Of a DNA stretch of 64,000 bases, positions 39,440 to 48,295 are shown in pieces. Positions within the stretch are counted from its first letter, which is position 1. Each line of letters starts with the position of its first letter. The stretch spans positions 1-64,000 of the forward strand of contig NZ_JAJKLK010000030.1 in the NCBI RefSeq assembly GCF_020982545.1, written 5' to 3'. Under the pieces are notes generated by a model. That model was not told the DNA's origin, did no database searches, and saw only the letters and a list, made by a program, of their open reading frames with translations. Position numbers and translations under genes: made by a program. The DNA is from Streptomyces sp. MNU76 (GTDB lineage Bacteria > Actinomycetota > Actinomycetes > Streptomycetales > Streptomycetaceae).

Positions 39440-40837
39440 TACTGCAACGGTGCTTGTTCTGAGTACTGGGCAGTTCAGGGGCTGTGTCCGCGTCGTTTGT
39501 AGTGGCTGATGCGGGCTTGGTGCTGGCGTCGGCGGCGCCAGTGGGACCAGTGCAGGATGTGGTCGACCGGTGCTGGTCGGCGGTTGGTGAGGCGGGTTAT
39601 CAGGCGTCGGATTTCGGCGAGGCTGAGGTGGATGAGCTGGGAGGATCCGTTTCTGCTTTGTCCGTGTCCAGCTGTCGGGCCCGCAGGACGGTCAGGCAGG
39701 CGTGGGCGGCCATGGCCAGAGTCATGTGGCGGTGCCAGCCGGGGTAGCGGCGGACCTGGTAGTCGTCCAGGCCGCATTCCTGCTTGGCGGTCTGGAAGCA
39801 TTCCTCGACCGCCCAGCGGCTGCCCGCGATGCGGATCAGCTCGTCCAGCGTCGTGTCGGCGGGACAGTAGGCGATGTAGTAGGAGATCTCCTCGGGCCTG
39901 CTCACGCTGCGGCGGGCGAGGACCCAGTGCCGGCGGTCCTCGCGGTGCCAGGGCCTCACTTCGACGCGGGCCCAGTCGTAGATCCGTCGGCCATGTGCTC
40001 CCTCGCCGCAGGAACGGCGTTTCCATTTCTGCCGGGGCAGGCCGGGGAACAGGTCGTGGACGGGGTGGTCGATGGACCAGCGGGTGACGACGGTGTCGTG
40101 CCGGGTGGTGGCCATGACGTGGAAGACGTCCGCTTGCTCGAGCTCGAACCGCCAGCCCTTGCTGTAGCCGTAGGCGGCGTCCGCCGTGACCCAGGCGAAC
40201 GGGATCTTGTCGGCGATGGCCCGGCGGACCATCGCCTTGGCCATGGCCACCTTCGTGGCGAAGGCGACGTGGTCGTCGATGCCCGCCCGGCGGCAGCGTT
40301 CCCGGTCGTCCGTCCAGGACGTGGGCAGATACAGACGGCGGTCGATCAACGTGCGTCCGCGGCCGGTGGCGTAGGCGAGGAACACGCCGATCTGGCAGTT
40401 CTCCGTGCGGCCGGCGGTGCCGGAGTACTGCCTTTGCACCCCGGCCGAACGGACGCCCTTCTTCAGAAAGCCGGTGTCGTCGACGATCAGGACGGCATCG
40501 CTGTCTCCGAGGTGTTCCACCACGTAGTCGCGTACGTCGTTCAGGACCTCGTCGGCGTCCCACTCAATCCGGTTCAGCAGCCGGTGGATGCGATCGGGAC
40601 CCGCGTGTCCTGCCTCCTCCGCCAGCGTCCAGCCGTTCTTGCGCTGCAGCGGCGCAACCAGCCCACGCATGTAAGCCAGCGCCGACTGACGCGGCTCCTC
40701 CCGGTTGAACCGGTGCACGAACCGCTCATGCAGAGCACCCAGTTCACCCGCCCACAACCTGACATCAGCAAGGTCCCCACCCATGACCACACCAACGACA
40801 GAGCTGGCCAGCAGTCACGGCAAAGACCGTTGCAGTA
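39440..40837 (-). mobile_element. IS701-like element B, 1398 bp, CTAG-flanked
   Basis: Inverted ends TACTGCAACGGT (39440-39451) and ACCGTTGCAGTA (40826-40837) are perfect over 12 bp, with CTAG on both sides (39436-39439 and 40838-40841). It carries one minus-strand transposase and lies between the two MITE copies. Confidence 0.9.
39475..40784 (-). pseudogene. IS701-family transposase of element B, C-terminal frame slip
   Basis: A nearly complete DDE_5-type transposase from ATG 40784. It has SDAVLIVDDTGFLKKGVRSA (first Asp), IPFAWVTADAAYGYSKGWRF (second Asp) and SRWAVEECFQTAKQECGLDD (Glu). After DTDKAETD one base is missing near 39650; the expected tail LIHLSLAEIRRLITRLT continues in another frame to 39475. 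All catalytic residues precede the slip, so even the truncated 390-residue form might retain activity. Confidence 0.82.
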
Positions 40838-40841
40838 CTAG

Positions 40842-41002
40842 GGGGTGTTTCGAAAGTCTTGTGCGGTGCCCGCGGTGTCCGGTGCGTGCTCTCGGCGTGC
40901 CGGACGAAAGCCCTCGTACTGGACGTACTTGGGGTTTCGGCCGGTGCAGCGAGAGTGCGTGCCGGGCGCCGTGGGTGCTGTGCGGGACTTCCGAAACACC
41001 CC
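40842..41002 (+). mobile_element. MITE copy 2, 161 bp, inverted relative to copy 1
   Basis: It has the same 161-bp length and termini as copy 1 and differs by five bases, all transitions. It is flanked by CTAG at 40838-40841 and 41003-41006. It closes the nest on the right, and the interrupted monooxygenase gene resumes immediately after it. Confidence 0.85.
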
Positions 41003-41266
41003 CTAGGCCTCGGCCATCCTCAGGTCGAGGAACCGCTCGCCGACGCACAGCGTCTGGGGTGGAACTGACGACCCGTTCGCGTGCGCGCTGTGCGGGCCGG
41101 TCACGGCGGGCGCCGCACTGTTGTCGGCGTGCGACCCGCGGGCGGCGACAGCGAACGCCGTCGCCAGCGCCCTGGTGGCCGCCCCGAACCTCAACCGCCC
41201 GGGCGGCGCTTTCCGTGACGGCGCTGCGTCGACTGCCATCACCAGCCTCCTACATACGGGTTGCAT

Positions 41267-41693
41267 CGCTTATCTGGATGCCTACTTCCTACCGAGCGAA
41301 CCTGAGACGAACGTTAGAACCCGTCCTTGAACCGTCGTGGTGCAGAGGCCGGACGGATGCTCGACGGCCGACGCTGTCGCATATGGCTCTCGTCGCCCCG
41401 TGGATCCATGTTGTGTATCGGTGCCAGAATCCCTGAATGCGCTCGACCGATGACACGATGCCGGTCACTCTCTGGCCAGCGGACAGCGAACTGCGTCCCG
41501 TTATCGAACAGTTGGCGCAGTTCTACCGTCATGACATGTCGGAGTGAGCTGCCCCGAGGGTTGCGTCCTGGGAAGTGGTGTACGGGTTCCCACCTGATCC
41601 GGGTGTTTGGCCTGGCGTCGGAGTGAGGGCCCGGATATGAGAACGGCCACCGGCTGATCTTCGAGATGTCGAAGCTCGAAGGAGATCAGCACG
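41267..41693. other. Intergenic stretch, nothing recognised
   Basis: About 430 bases between the monooxygenase N-terminus and the IS256 fragment. Nothing beyond the likely monooxygenase promoter and the left end of the IS256 remnant can be suggested. Confidence 0.45.
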
Positions 41694-41966
41694 ATGACCG
41701 CACCCGACAGTCTGCCCCTGCACGCCCTCGCCGAGGAGAATCTCGCCGCGGCGAGTCCCGATCTGCTGCGCGCGATGATCAAGACGTTCGCCGACGCCCT
41801 CATGTCCGCCGAGGCCGACGCCCTCTGCAACGCCGAATACGGGCAGGTCAGCGACGAGAGGGTCAACCACCGCAACGGCTATCGCCCGCGCGAGTGGGAC
41901 ACCCGCGCCGGGACCGTCGAACTCGCCGTCCCCAAGCTGCGCCAGGGCAGCTACTTCCCGCATTGA
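41694..41966 (+). pseudogene. IS256-family transposase, N-terminal fragment
   Basis: Ninety residues match the start of IS256-type Mutator transposases: PDLLRAMIKTFADALMSAEA, CNAEYGQVSDERVNHRNGYR and TRAGTVELAVPKLRQGSYFP. The remaining 300 or so residues, including all catalytic positions, are missing after 41966, where unrelated sequence starts. Confidence 0.88.
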
Positions 41967-42099
41967 GAGGTTTTCAACCTGAAATTGCAGGTCGCGGGGC
42001 TTGCGTGGGTCGTGGATGGGGTGCTCGTGCCGGTCAAAGACGTGATCGTCGGTAGGTGATCGTCCGTCAGCAGCTGACTTCCGCGGTCGTCAGCACGAG

Positions 42100-42330
42100 C
42101 TGGCGGGAGGTGACCTGGCAGAAGTAAAACCAGCAGGGCGGCGGCCGGGCGTGGATCTGCTTCGAGGAAGAAGCGGGCGGGACCGGCCGGTCGCCCAAGG
42201 GCCGCACGTGGGGTCGGCGCGCCAGCACCCCGAGAGTCAAGGTTCCGGCCGCAGGCGTTGAGGGCTCTCGGCGGCCTGCTGCTGTGCTGCTGGTCCGGCC
42301 TGCCGGCCGCCTGATCCCGTGCCGGCTGGT
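42100..42330 (+). pseudogene. IS630-like transposase fragment
   Basis: The plus strand reads AWICFEEEAGGTGRSPKGRT and WGRRASTPRVKVPAAGV, similar to the first-Asp region of IS630-type transposases. It is preceded by a stop and followed by degraded sequence. It is not a copy of the IS630 element at 35162 and is too short to be functional. Confidence 0.5.
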
Positions 42331-42424
42331 ACGTCGGGGGGCATGCGGTATCCGGACGCGGACGAAGCTGATCACGGCGTCGGTGGCTGATGCTGAGGGG
42401 CGGTTCTGACGACGCCGTGACCTC

Positions 42425-43162
42425 TCATCCCTGGACCTGGCAGTAGTCCTGGGTCGTCTTGTCGCCGGGGATCGGGATTTTCGTAGCGCAGCCGGTCATG
42501 GCCCACTTCAGGTCGAGGATGTACTGACCGGAGTCCGCGGGTCCCTTGTCGGAGACGTAGTTGATCGACGCCCGGGGCACATGGCCGCCTTCCTTGCCGA
42601 ACTTCATGACGAAGAGCAGCTCGGTGTAGCCGTTCGCCTGGTCTGCCGCGTCCTCGCAGGACTGGGTGATCAGGTGACCGTTGATCTTGCTCGTGAAGGT
42701 CCCGACCGCTTGTCCATCGAGGTCATCGAACTTGGGCGGGCGGCCGAGGGCACTGACGAAACCGCTGGTCTCGGCCGTTCGCGAGCCGTCGTCGCCGAAG
42801 GCGATCTGGCTCTTTCGGACGGTCCGCAGATACGTCCGTACCTCAAGCGGCTCGACGTCAGCCTCGTACTCGATGTCTCGCAGGGAAATCCTGTCCCCCG
42901 GGTACCGGGCACACAGCACGAACGAGCCGAAACTCCCGTACCACGGGACCGTCTTGGGGGCTTGAATGCTGACACCTCCCGTGCCGGAGCTGGCGGACAG
43001 CGGACCGCACTTCCCTGAGTCGTCGTGATGGACGCGCCCCAGGGAGTCCGCGTCGGAACATCCGGCCAATGGCAGCACGCATGCCAGGAGAGCAGCAGCC
43101 AGGGCCGGAGCCCGCCGCACTGTCGTGCGGCGGGCTCCGCTAGCGGCGACGGAAGCCGTCAC
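42425..43162 (-). CDS. Hypothetical lipoprotein
   Basis: This protein of about 245 residues has a lipoprotein signal (RRAPALAAALLACVLPLAGC, lipobox LAGC) and is therefore expected to be anchored to the outer face of the membrane. The mature part is not recognised; a paired-Cys pattern (GKCGPLSASS, CARYPGDRIS, SCEDAADQANG, TGCATKIPI, DYCQVQG) suggests disulfides. GTG 43162 follows AGGAGAAGAAGAG and overlaps the stop of the upstream gene (GTGA), so both are one transcript. Confidence 0.8.
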   Translation of the reverse strand: MTASVAASGARRTTVRRAPALAAALLACVLPLAGCSDADSLGRVHHDDSGKCGPLSASSGTGGVSIQAPKTVPWYGSFGSFVLCARYPGDRISLRDIEYEADVEPLEVRTYLRTVRKSQIAFGDDGSRTAETSGFVSALGRPPKFDDLDGQAVGTFTSKINGHLITQSCEDAADQANGYTELLFVMKFGKEGGHVPRASINYVSDKGPADSGQYILDLKWAMTGCATKIPIPGDKTTQDYCQVQG

Positions 43163-43887
43163 CTCTTCTTCTCCTGGACCTTGTCGGCCGTGGCAGGCAT
43201 GCTGTTGTTGCCGCACATCTTCTTCGCGCTTCCCGACACGTTGTAGATCAGCTTGTGCGTGGAAGCGTATGCCCGCTGGCTGCTCAGGTCGATGCCGATC
43301 ACATCCTTCATCTTCACGCCTCCCTCAAGGTAATAGTCCTTGCCGTCGGTACGGGTCCGGTACCAGTCTCCGGACGCGACGTTCGCGCACTGGGTCCAGT
43401 TCGGGGCAGTGGCTGTGTAGGTGTCGGTGCCGCCCGTCTCCTTGCGAGGCTGCCACTTGGAATAAGTCCCGGTACCGCCGCAACCACCGCTGGTGTAGCG
43501 GTACTTCCCGTACTCCACCTGCGTCTGGTAGCCGCGCTTGCCGCTGCTCTTATTCCAGTTGAAGCCCCATCCGGCCGTAGCGCTCTTGGAGCCGCCCGCC
43601 TTCCAGCTGCCGGAGATGTTGCTCGCGACGCCGTACTTGGTCGACGCGCTTGAGCTGAACTCGAGCGTGGCGGTGTTCCCTCCGACGGGGTAGGTGGTGG
43701 CACCGGGAAGACGAACTCCGTCCCCGCGTACCCGGTCGCCCGGAACGTCACCACGAAGTGCGCCGCCGTACCGGCGCCGGCCCGGTTGCGTACCCGGGCG
43801 TGGAACCAATTGTCCTGGCCGTACTCCAAAGAACGAGGGCTTCAACCGCGACGACTTCCACATCGACTTCGACTGCCAGCAGGTCAC
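43159..43887 (-). pseudogene. Secreted-type protein, probably a fusion of two gene remnants
   Basis: From about 43700 down to 43159 the frame reads like an extracellular protein rich in Ser, Gly, Tyr and Trp (NTATLEFSSSASTKYGVASN, GWGFNWNKSSGKRGYQTQVE, GTYSKWQPRKETGG). No signal peptide or start codon with a ribosome-binding site precedes it. Upstream, a different frame carries YGQDNWFHARVRNRAGAG, typical of an Ig-like domain near the end of another secreted protein. A deletion seems to have joined the two. The C-terminal part overlaps the lipoprotein start. Confidence 0.5.
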
Positions 43888-44025
43888 CTGCCCCCAGTGC
43901 CAGGTCAGCGCCGGCTGGCACGGCCCCTACCCGACATCCTCGCCCACAGCCGCCCCGCTGACGCCGACGTGGCTGCCTGACGAGCAGGCTGAAACGAGCG
44001 GACAGGCAGCACAGACGGTGACCTG
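43826..44025 (+). pseudogene. IS1182-family transposase fragment
   Basis: NEGFNRDDFHIDFDCQQVTC and SAGWHGPYPTSSPTAAPL match the zinc-ribbon-like middle part of IS1182 transposases. Only about 45 residues are recognisable before the sequence degrades. Confidence 0.6.
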
Positions 44026-44320
44026 ACCTGCGGCCTAGCCTTCGGCGCGATCACGGTGGTGCTGCGGCGTCTGGATCAAGGCGCCGTGGACCGAGGAGAG
44101 GCGGGCGGGTGCAGGCCGGAGTCGCGGAGACCAGCCCGTCGGGATCGGAGGGCTGCGGGCCGAGGGGACGGCGGCCGAACGTACTGCCGAGATCCGGCCG
44201 TCCGGTTGCTGTGGCAGGACGGGGCCGACCGGCCTTTACTGGAAGGAGGGGATCACCGGTACAGGCGGCCAAATCATTTCGTCCGCCGCCGGGTGCTTCG
44301 CCAAGGCAGGAGGTCGTGCC

Positions 44321-45235
44321 ATGGACCCGCCTCAGCGAGGGCGCAGCTTGCCGCAACTCGTGGTCGACCGACCGGACCGGATGCGCGGCCGGGTCTTCGT
44401 CATCGGCAACCAGCCGATGCTGGTCGGGCGGGACTCCGACTGCCAGATCCAGGTGGGCGATCCGGGTGTCAGCCGACGGCACGCGGTGGTGTGGCGGGCC
44501 TCGGGCCGGACCACCGTCGAGGATCTCGCCTCCACCAACGGCACCATGGTGAACGGGCACCCGGTGCTCGGGCAGCAGGTGCTGCACTCGGGCGACGTGC
44601 TGGATTTCGGGCCCCTGGAAGTGCATTACGAAGAGCGGCGCTCCGCCGACCGGACCGTTCAGGCCCCGAAGCCCGGAGCCGGCGGCACCCCGGGCGGTAC
44701 CGCGGACACCATGCCGGGCTGGGGCCCCGCCCATGCGCCCGGGCCCCCGCCTCACGGCGCTCCCGGCGCAGGGCCGCCACCCGCCGGCCCGCCGGGCGGC
44801 GGGCGGCGGTTCGACATCGGAGGACAGCAGGCCGACCGGCTGAGCAACATCGCCGGGGATCAGTACAACTACGTTCAGCAGGCGCAGCGCGAGAGCTTTT
44901 TCAAAGAGATCGCCGCGACCCGTACCAGGGCGCGACACCTGATCCTGCTCGGCTTCCTGCTGTTTTTGGTCGGGGGCGGAATCTACGGCTGGGTGATCAT
45001 TCGATTCATTTCCGGCGCCGACGACGATATTTCGTCGGGGAGTTCGAACTTCGACTCTTCCCCGGAACTGCTCGGGCCGAAGGTGGCCGGGGTGCCGGTA
45101 GGGGCGGTCGGGTTCGCGATGGCGGCTGTCGGGACGGTCCTGATGGTCATCGGGATTGTTCTGCACGTCGTGGCGACGTCCCGACGCCGCCGTTTCGAGG
45201 ATGCCGAGCGGCAGGCGTTCTGGCGGCAGCGGTGA
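44321..45235 (+). CDS. FHA-domain membrane protein with G/N/Q-rich motif
   Basis: This 304-residue protein begins with an FHA phosphothreonine-binding domain at residues 22-98 (VGRDSDCQIQVGDPGVSRRH, EDLASTNGTMVNG; the conserved GR, SRRH and NG residues are present). A Pro/Gly-rich linker (115-162) leads to FDIGGQQADRLSNIAGDQYN at 164-183. Two membrane helices follow (about 206-229, LILLGFLLFLVGGGIYGWVI, and 257-284, VPVGAVGFAMAAVGTVLMVI). The motif recurs at the start of the next protein, which suggests physical interaction. FHA domains read Ser/Thr-kinase signals, but no kinase is nearby. It lies 14 bases upstream of the next gene, in one operon. Confidence 0.88.
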   Translation: MDPPQRGRSLPQLVVDRPDRMRGRVFVIGNQPMLVGRDSDCQIQVGDPGVSRRHAVVWRASGRTTVEDLASTNGTMVNGHPVLGQQVLHSGDVLDFGPLEVHYEERRSADRTVQAPKPGAGGTPGGTADTMPGWGPAHAPGPPPHGAPGAGPPPAGPPGGGRRFDIGGQQADRLSNIAGDQYNYVQQAQRESFFKEIAATRTRARHLILLGFLLFLVGGGIYGWVIIRFISGADDDISSGSSNFDSSPELLGPKVAGVPVGAVGFAMAAVGTVLMVIGIVLHVVATSRRRRFEDAERQAFWRQR

Positions 45236-45249
45236 GGAGATGGGGAGCC

Positions 45250-45642
45250 ATGGCCTTCAACATCGGCAACCAGCAGGGCGGCGTGGTCAACAACGTCGCC
45301 GGGAATCAGACCGTTCACGATGGCCAGTCGGCCGTCTTCACAGCGGGCGGGCAGGAGGTACGCGGCCTGGTCCGCGAACTACGGGCGTCCATCGAGCAGA
45401 CGGCACTGCCGCCGGCCATCGAGCCCGAGGTGCGGGCCGAACTGGACTCGCTGGACGAGGAGGTCGCCCGGCCGGAGCCAGACCGAAAGGCGGTGGCGGG
45501 CCGGCTCGGCCGGATCACCCGGCTGCTGTCCTCGGCGGGTGCGCTGGCCACGGCCGGCACGAGTTTGATCGGGCCGCTTGGAGCGCTCGCGGGCTGGCTC
45601 GGCGCACTCGGCCAGCCGATCCTGCGGGCGATCTCAGGCTGA
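45250..45642 (+). CDS. Small protein: shared G/N/Q motif plus hydrophobic C-terminus
   Basis: This 130-residue protein is of no family I can name. Residues 3-22 are FNIGNQQGGVVNNVAGNQTV, the counterpart of the FHA protein motif. The middle is a charged helical region (EVRGLVRELRASIEQTALPP, AELDSLDEEVARPEPDRK). The last 40 residues are hydrophobic and glycine-rich (ALATAGTSLIGPLGALAGWL, ALGQPILRAISG), enough for one or two membrane-inserting helices. The layout (short polymerisation-like motif, helical body, membrane-active tail) resembles small effectors triggered by a motif-sharing partner; that reading is inference. ATG 45250 follows GAGGAG; the gene is 14 bases downstream of the FHA gene. 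Confidence 0.82.
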   Translation: MAFNIGNQQGGVVNNVAGNQTVHDGQSAVFTAGGQEVRGLVRELRASIEQTALPPAIEPEVRAELDSLDEEVARPEPDRKAVAGRLGRITRLLSSAGALATAGTSLIGPLGALAGWLGALGQPILRAISG

Positions 45643-45658
45643 CGGGAGGAGGCTGCTG

Positions 45659-45760
45659 ATGGAAAAGAGCCATGACCCCTCGGACAGAGGTCACCCGGGC
45701 CGGACACCCGGCTTCAACCGCTCACCACAGGGATCACCAAACGGGCAAAAGCCTCGGTAG
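45659..45760 (+). CDS. 33-residue basic peptide with a strong ribosome-binding site
   Basis: MEKSHDPSDRGHPGRTPGFN continues to a stop at 45760. GGGAGGAGG lies about seven bases before ATG 45659, and the gene begins 16 bases after the stop of the preceding one, so it is probably the third gene of the FHA operon. It is hydrophilic, rich in Pro, Gly, Arg and Ser, and has no membrane segment. No family is recognised. Its position suggests an accessory or inhibitory role, but it could be a chance frame. Confidence 0.45.
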   Translation: MEKSHDPSDRGHPGRTPGFNRSPQGSPNGQKPR

Positions 45761-46563
45761 CTACTATTGGTGAGCGAGATTCGATGTCATCAGGCCGTCC
45801 TCGCAGCGGCTGGCGCCTCCGGTGGAAGGCTGCGCCCCGGGCGTCCTCCACCCGGTCCCGCGCCCCCTGCTACCCCAGGGTCGGACAGCACAGCGGTGAT
45901 GACGTCCTCCGCCTCCGTGAAGGCACTGGTGCGGGCGTGCCGCCGCTCGGCGTCCTGCACCCGCCGTTATCTCAGGTGTCGAGCGGGCGACAGGCAGGTT
46001 GACCGCCCCGGCATCTCGAAGCGACCCGCGACGGCACCCGGTACGTCGCGGCCGGTCATGCGCAGGCGGAGGTGATGGCGGGCAGCACCCGGCATCAGGT
46101 TGTGACGGTCACCCGGCGGCGGCCTGGAGCGTCCTCTCACCCGGCAGGGCCAGCCGCTTGCACCTGGTCGTCGACTTCGGCACGGTTCGGGCAGCCGGTA
46201 CGGGAGATGGAGGGCCAAGACCACGAAGGGCTCGACATGAACCCGGCCGGCCGCGGCGAGCGCTTGCCGACGATCGCCGAGGGCGCGTCTATCGCCCACC
46301 CGGTCCGGCTGCCTGAGGCAGGGGTGCTGCGGCGAGCGCCGCTGCCGGTGCCACGCTCGCCCTGGACGGCGCCACCTACCCCGCTGCCCTCAAACGGGCC
46401 GCCATCGCGTTCGCCACCGTGGCCAGCCTCCCAGCCGCCGTCACGGCCGCGCTCGCCGCCGTATGCTCGTGACCTGCCGAATACCGGGATCGAGTCGGTA
46501 GGTCCGACAAGGTCGTCGCCGGCGGCCTCGACGAGGCGGATGTCGCCCTTCTCAGCTCCGCCA
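45761..46563. other. Gene-poor stretch of 800 bases
   Basis: No supported gene. A short plus-strand stretch near 46340-46490 (LALDGATYPAALKRAAIAFA) looks like the tail of some lost protein. No terminator with a clear stem was found after the FHA operon. Confidence 0.45.
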
Positions 46564-46869
46564 TCACCGCGAGCCCTGTACAGCCCCTTCACCGCTGAAG
46601 TGGTCGAGAACTTCATCGCTGCAGTCGTCCGCGCCGACCCGCGTTCGTGTGAAGGCCAACACGCCGTCGTCATTGCCTTCACTCTTTGCCTTGGCCAGCT
46701 GCGTCTCGATGTCCGCGATGTACTCGGCGCACTCGGCGCTGACAGGCTTCTCGGGTTGCGGGTCAGGCGCCGGAAAGGCGTTCAGCGCTGCGGTGGCAGC
46801 CATGCCGGCCACGCACAGCACCGCCCGCGCGGCGACCCAGCAGCGGTTCATCCGTAACGGCTCGGGCAT
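46564..46869 (-). CDS. Small secreted or anchored hypothetical protein
   Basis: This protein of 101 residues has an N-terminal hydrophobic stretch (CWVAARAVLCVAGMAATAAL) and a short acidic outer part with three cysteines (SAECAEYIADIETQLAKAKS, VGADDCSDEVLDHF). ATG 46869 or the internal ATG three codons before the hydrophobic stretch could start it. It is not recognised as a family and stands alone. Confidence 0.5.
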   Translation of the reverse strand: MPEPLRMNRCWVAARAVLCVAGMAATAALNAFPAPDPQPEKPVSAECAEYIADIETQLAKAKSEGNDDGVLAFTRTRVGADDCSDEVLDHFSGEGAVQGSR

Positions 46870-47028
46870 TTAGGCATTCTACGAGCGTGGCAGCGGGCTG
46901 TCGCCGAAAGATCAATAAGCGCGACTCGTACGTCACGGCGAAGATCACCAACCGGGGTCTGGCGCGCTGGTGTGCGCAAGGACGTCGGCAGCACCCGCAC
47001 GAGCCAGGGGCCTGCGGTGGCCGGTCGA

Positions 47029-47637
47029 TCAGGGGCGGGCGGCGTTGAAGAGGGGGTCGAGCGGATCGCCCTCGCCTCCGACGACGAGGCAAGCCGCTGC
47101 TGCCGGTCCCCGGGAGCGCTCAACGAGCCGGGCCAGGACCGTCGCCTGGGATGGCAGTTCATCCGGGTCGATTCCGAGCGCCCGGGCCGCACGGTCCCGT
47201 TGCCGTGCGAAGTCAGGCAGGTCTTCCCGGTGCTCGTCGGCGACCGCCTGGAGTTCTTCGGGCGTCCGGCCTGGAGCGTCTCGCCACCACGGTGCCACGA
47301 GGCGTAGCTGCATCAGCTCCGGCAGTCCGAGTGCGAGCAGGTCGGCCTCGCCGGCAAGGCCCACGTACACCACTGGGCGTTCCTCACCGTCCTCGCCGAC
47401 GAAGCAGAACGCGTCCCCCGACCCGGCTCGCGCGAACTGCTCCAGCCGGGTCCCGGAGGCGAGCCGGACCCCCTCGTCCAACTCGTGAGAGTCCGGGTAC
47501 GTCGCGTCGAGGTCCGCGACGTCGGCAAAGAACGCGACGGCCCTCTCATCCGTTCTCAGAAGGGGCTGTAAGGCACCCGGCACATCGGGCCGCCAGGTGG
47601 GCGCAACTGACCCGGCCGGTGCGTTCGATCCGTCCAC
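47029..47637 (-). CDS. Hypothetical protein, weakly SMI1/KNR4 (SUKH)-like
   Basis: This acidic cytoplasmic protein of about 202 residues has GTRLEQFARAGSGDAFCFVG followed by EERPVVYVGLAGEADLLA, a pattern seen in SUKH-type immunity proteins where a G(S/D)GD loop precedes a strand. A C-terminal helical part (LPSQATVLARLVERSRGPAA) completes it. No toxin gene is adjacent. The family link is tentative; coding potential is good. Confidence 0.6.
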   Translation of the reverse strand: MDGSNAPAGSVAPTWRPDVPGALQPLLRTDERAVAFFADVADLDATYPDSHELDEGVRLASGTRLEQFARAGSGDAFCFVGEDGEERPVVYVGLAGEADLLALGLPELMQLRLVAPWWRDAPGRTPEELQAVADEHREDLPDFARQRDRAARALGIDPDELPSQATVLARLVERSRGPAAAACLVVGGEGDPLDPLFNAARP

Positions 47638-48295
47638 CCGGCCACCGTATCCCTGGCTGGACAGCGGTGAGTTGGTGGTGCAGTCGTGCGTTACCCGGGG
47701 CGCAGCTCTGAGCGATGAGGCGCGAACGGATCAAGCGGCGCGACGGGTGGTTTTTGGGACGCCTCACGGGCCGGAGTCGAGCCGGACCGCTCCTGTGAAA
47801 CGTGGGTACCTCCACCGGGCCGAGTCGGTCGTGGAAAGCCTGGACCCGCCCGGCGGTAGGCCTGTGTCCGCCCGATACTGCAGCTGCCGGGCGCCGTCAG
47901 CGGCGGGCTGGAGCGGCTCATCTGCACACGAACGGCGGGAGCCGCGTCCTCATCCGATCAGCCGCCGGTGTATCGCCGTCCCGGCACGAGGGGATGCTGT
48001 TCTTCTCGGGGGCACACGGGACGTGAGCGGGGCATCGTTGCGGGCGGCCTGTACGCGAGCGGGGCGCCCGCGGAGGCCGTCGACCCGTGCACGCTCGCGC
48101 CCGGCTGCAAGGGGTGCGAGACCGGGCGGTGCGAGGGGACCGCCGTCGGCGGCGGTGGGGAGCTGGGGAGCACGTTGCCGTTGCGGACGGCCGGGTGGCG
48201 GTGGAACGGTGCCGTCCGCGGGCCCGGTCGTGCGGCTCGCGGACGGACGGTGGTACGCGGCAGTGGTGCGGGGACAGCGGTTGCCGGTGTCGCCG
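47638..48295. other. Intergenic stretch before the AfsA-like gene
   Basis: About 660 bases with no supported gene. It marks the transition from accessory DNA to the secondary-metabolite regulatory region. Confidence 0.5.

Larger units (their letters stand above)
37531..41239 (-). pseudogene. Copper type II ascorbate-dependent monooxygenase-like gene split by a four-element nest
   Basis: The N-terminus (MAVDAAPSRKAPPGRLRFGA to GERFLDLRMAEA) reads from 41239 to 41007. The continuation (PPEGGGSDGYRCQVIDPGLT, GTRFAPENVAIAHHAVVYAV, LGWQCFGGTG) reads from 37839 to 37531. Between them lie two IS701-like elements and two MITEs bounded by CTAG. Joining the flanks keeps the frame but leaves a TAG codon formed by the target CTAG. 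More frame slips occur near 37590, and the protein ends far short of the family length. Intact homologues are copper-binding mono-oxygenases with the layout of peptidylglycine/dopamine hydroxylases. Confidence 0.65.
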
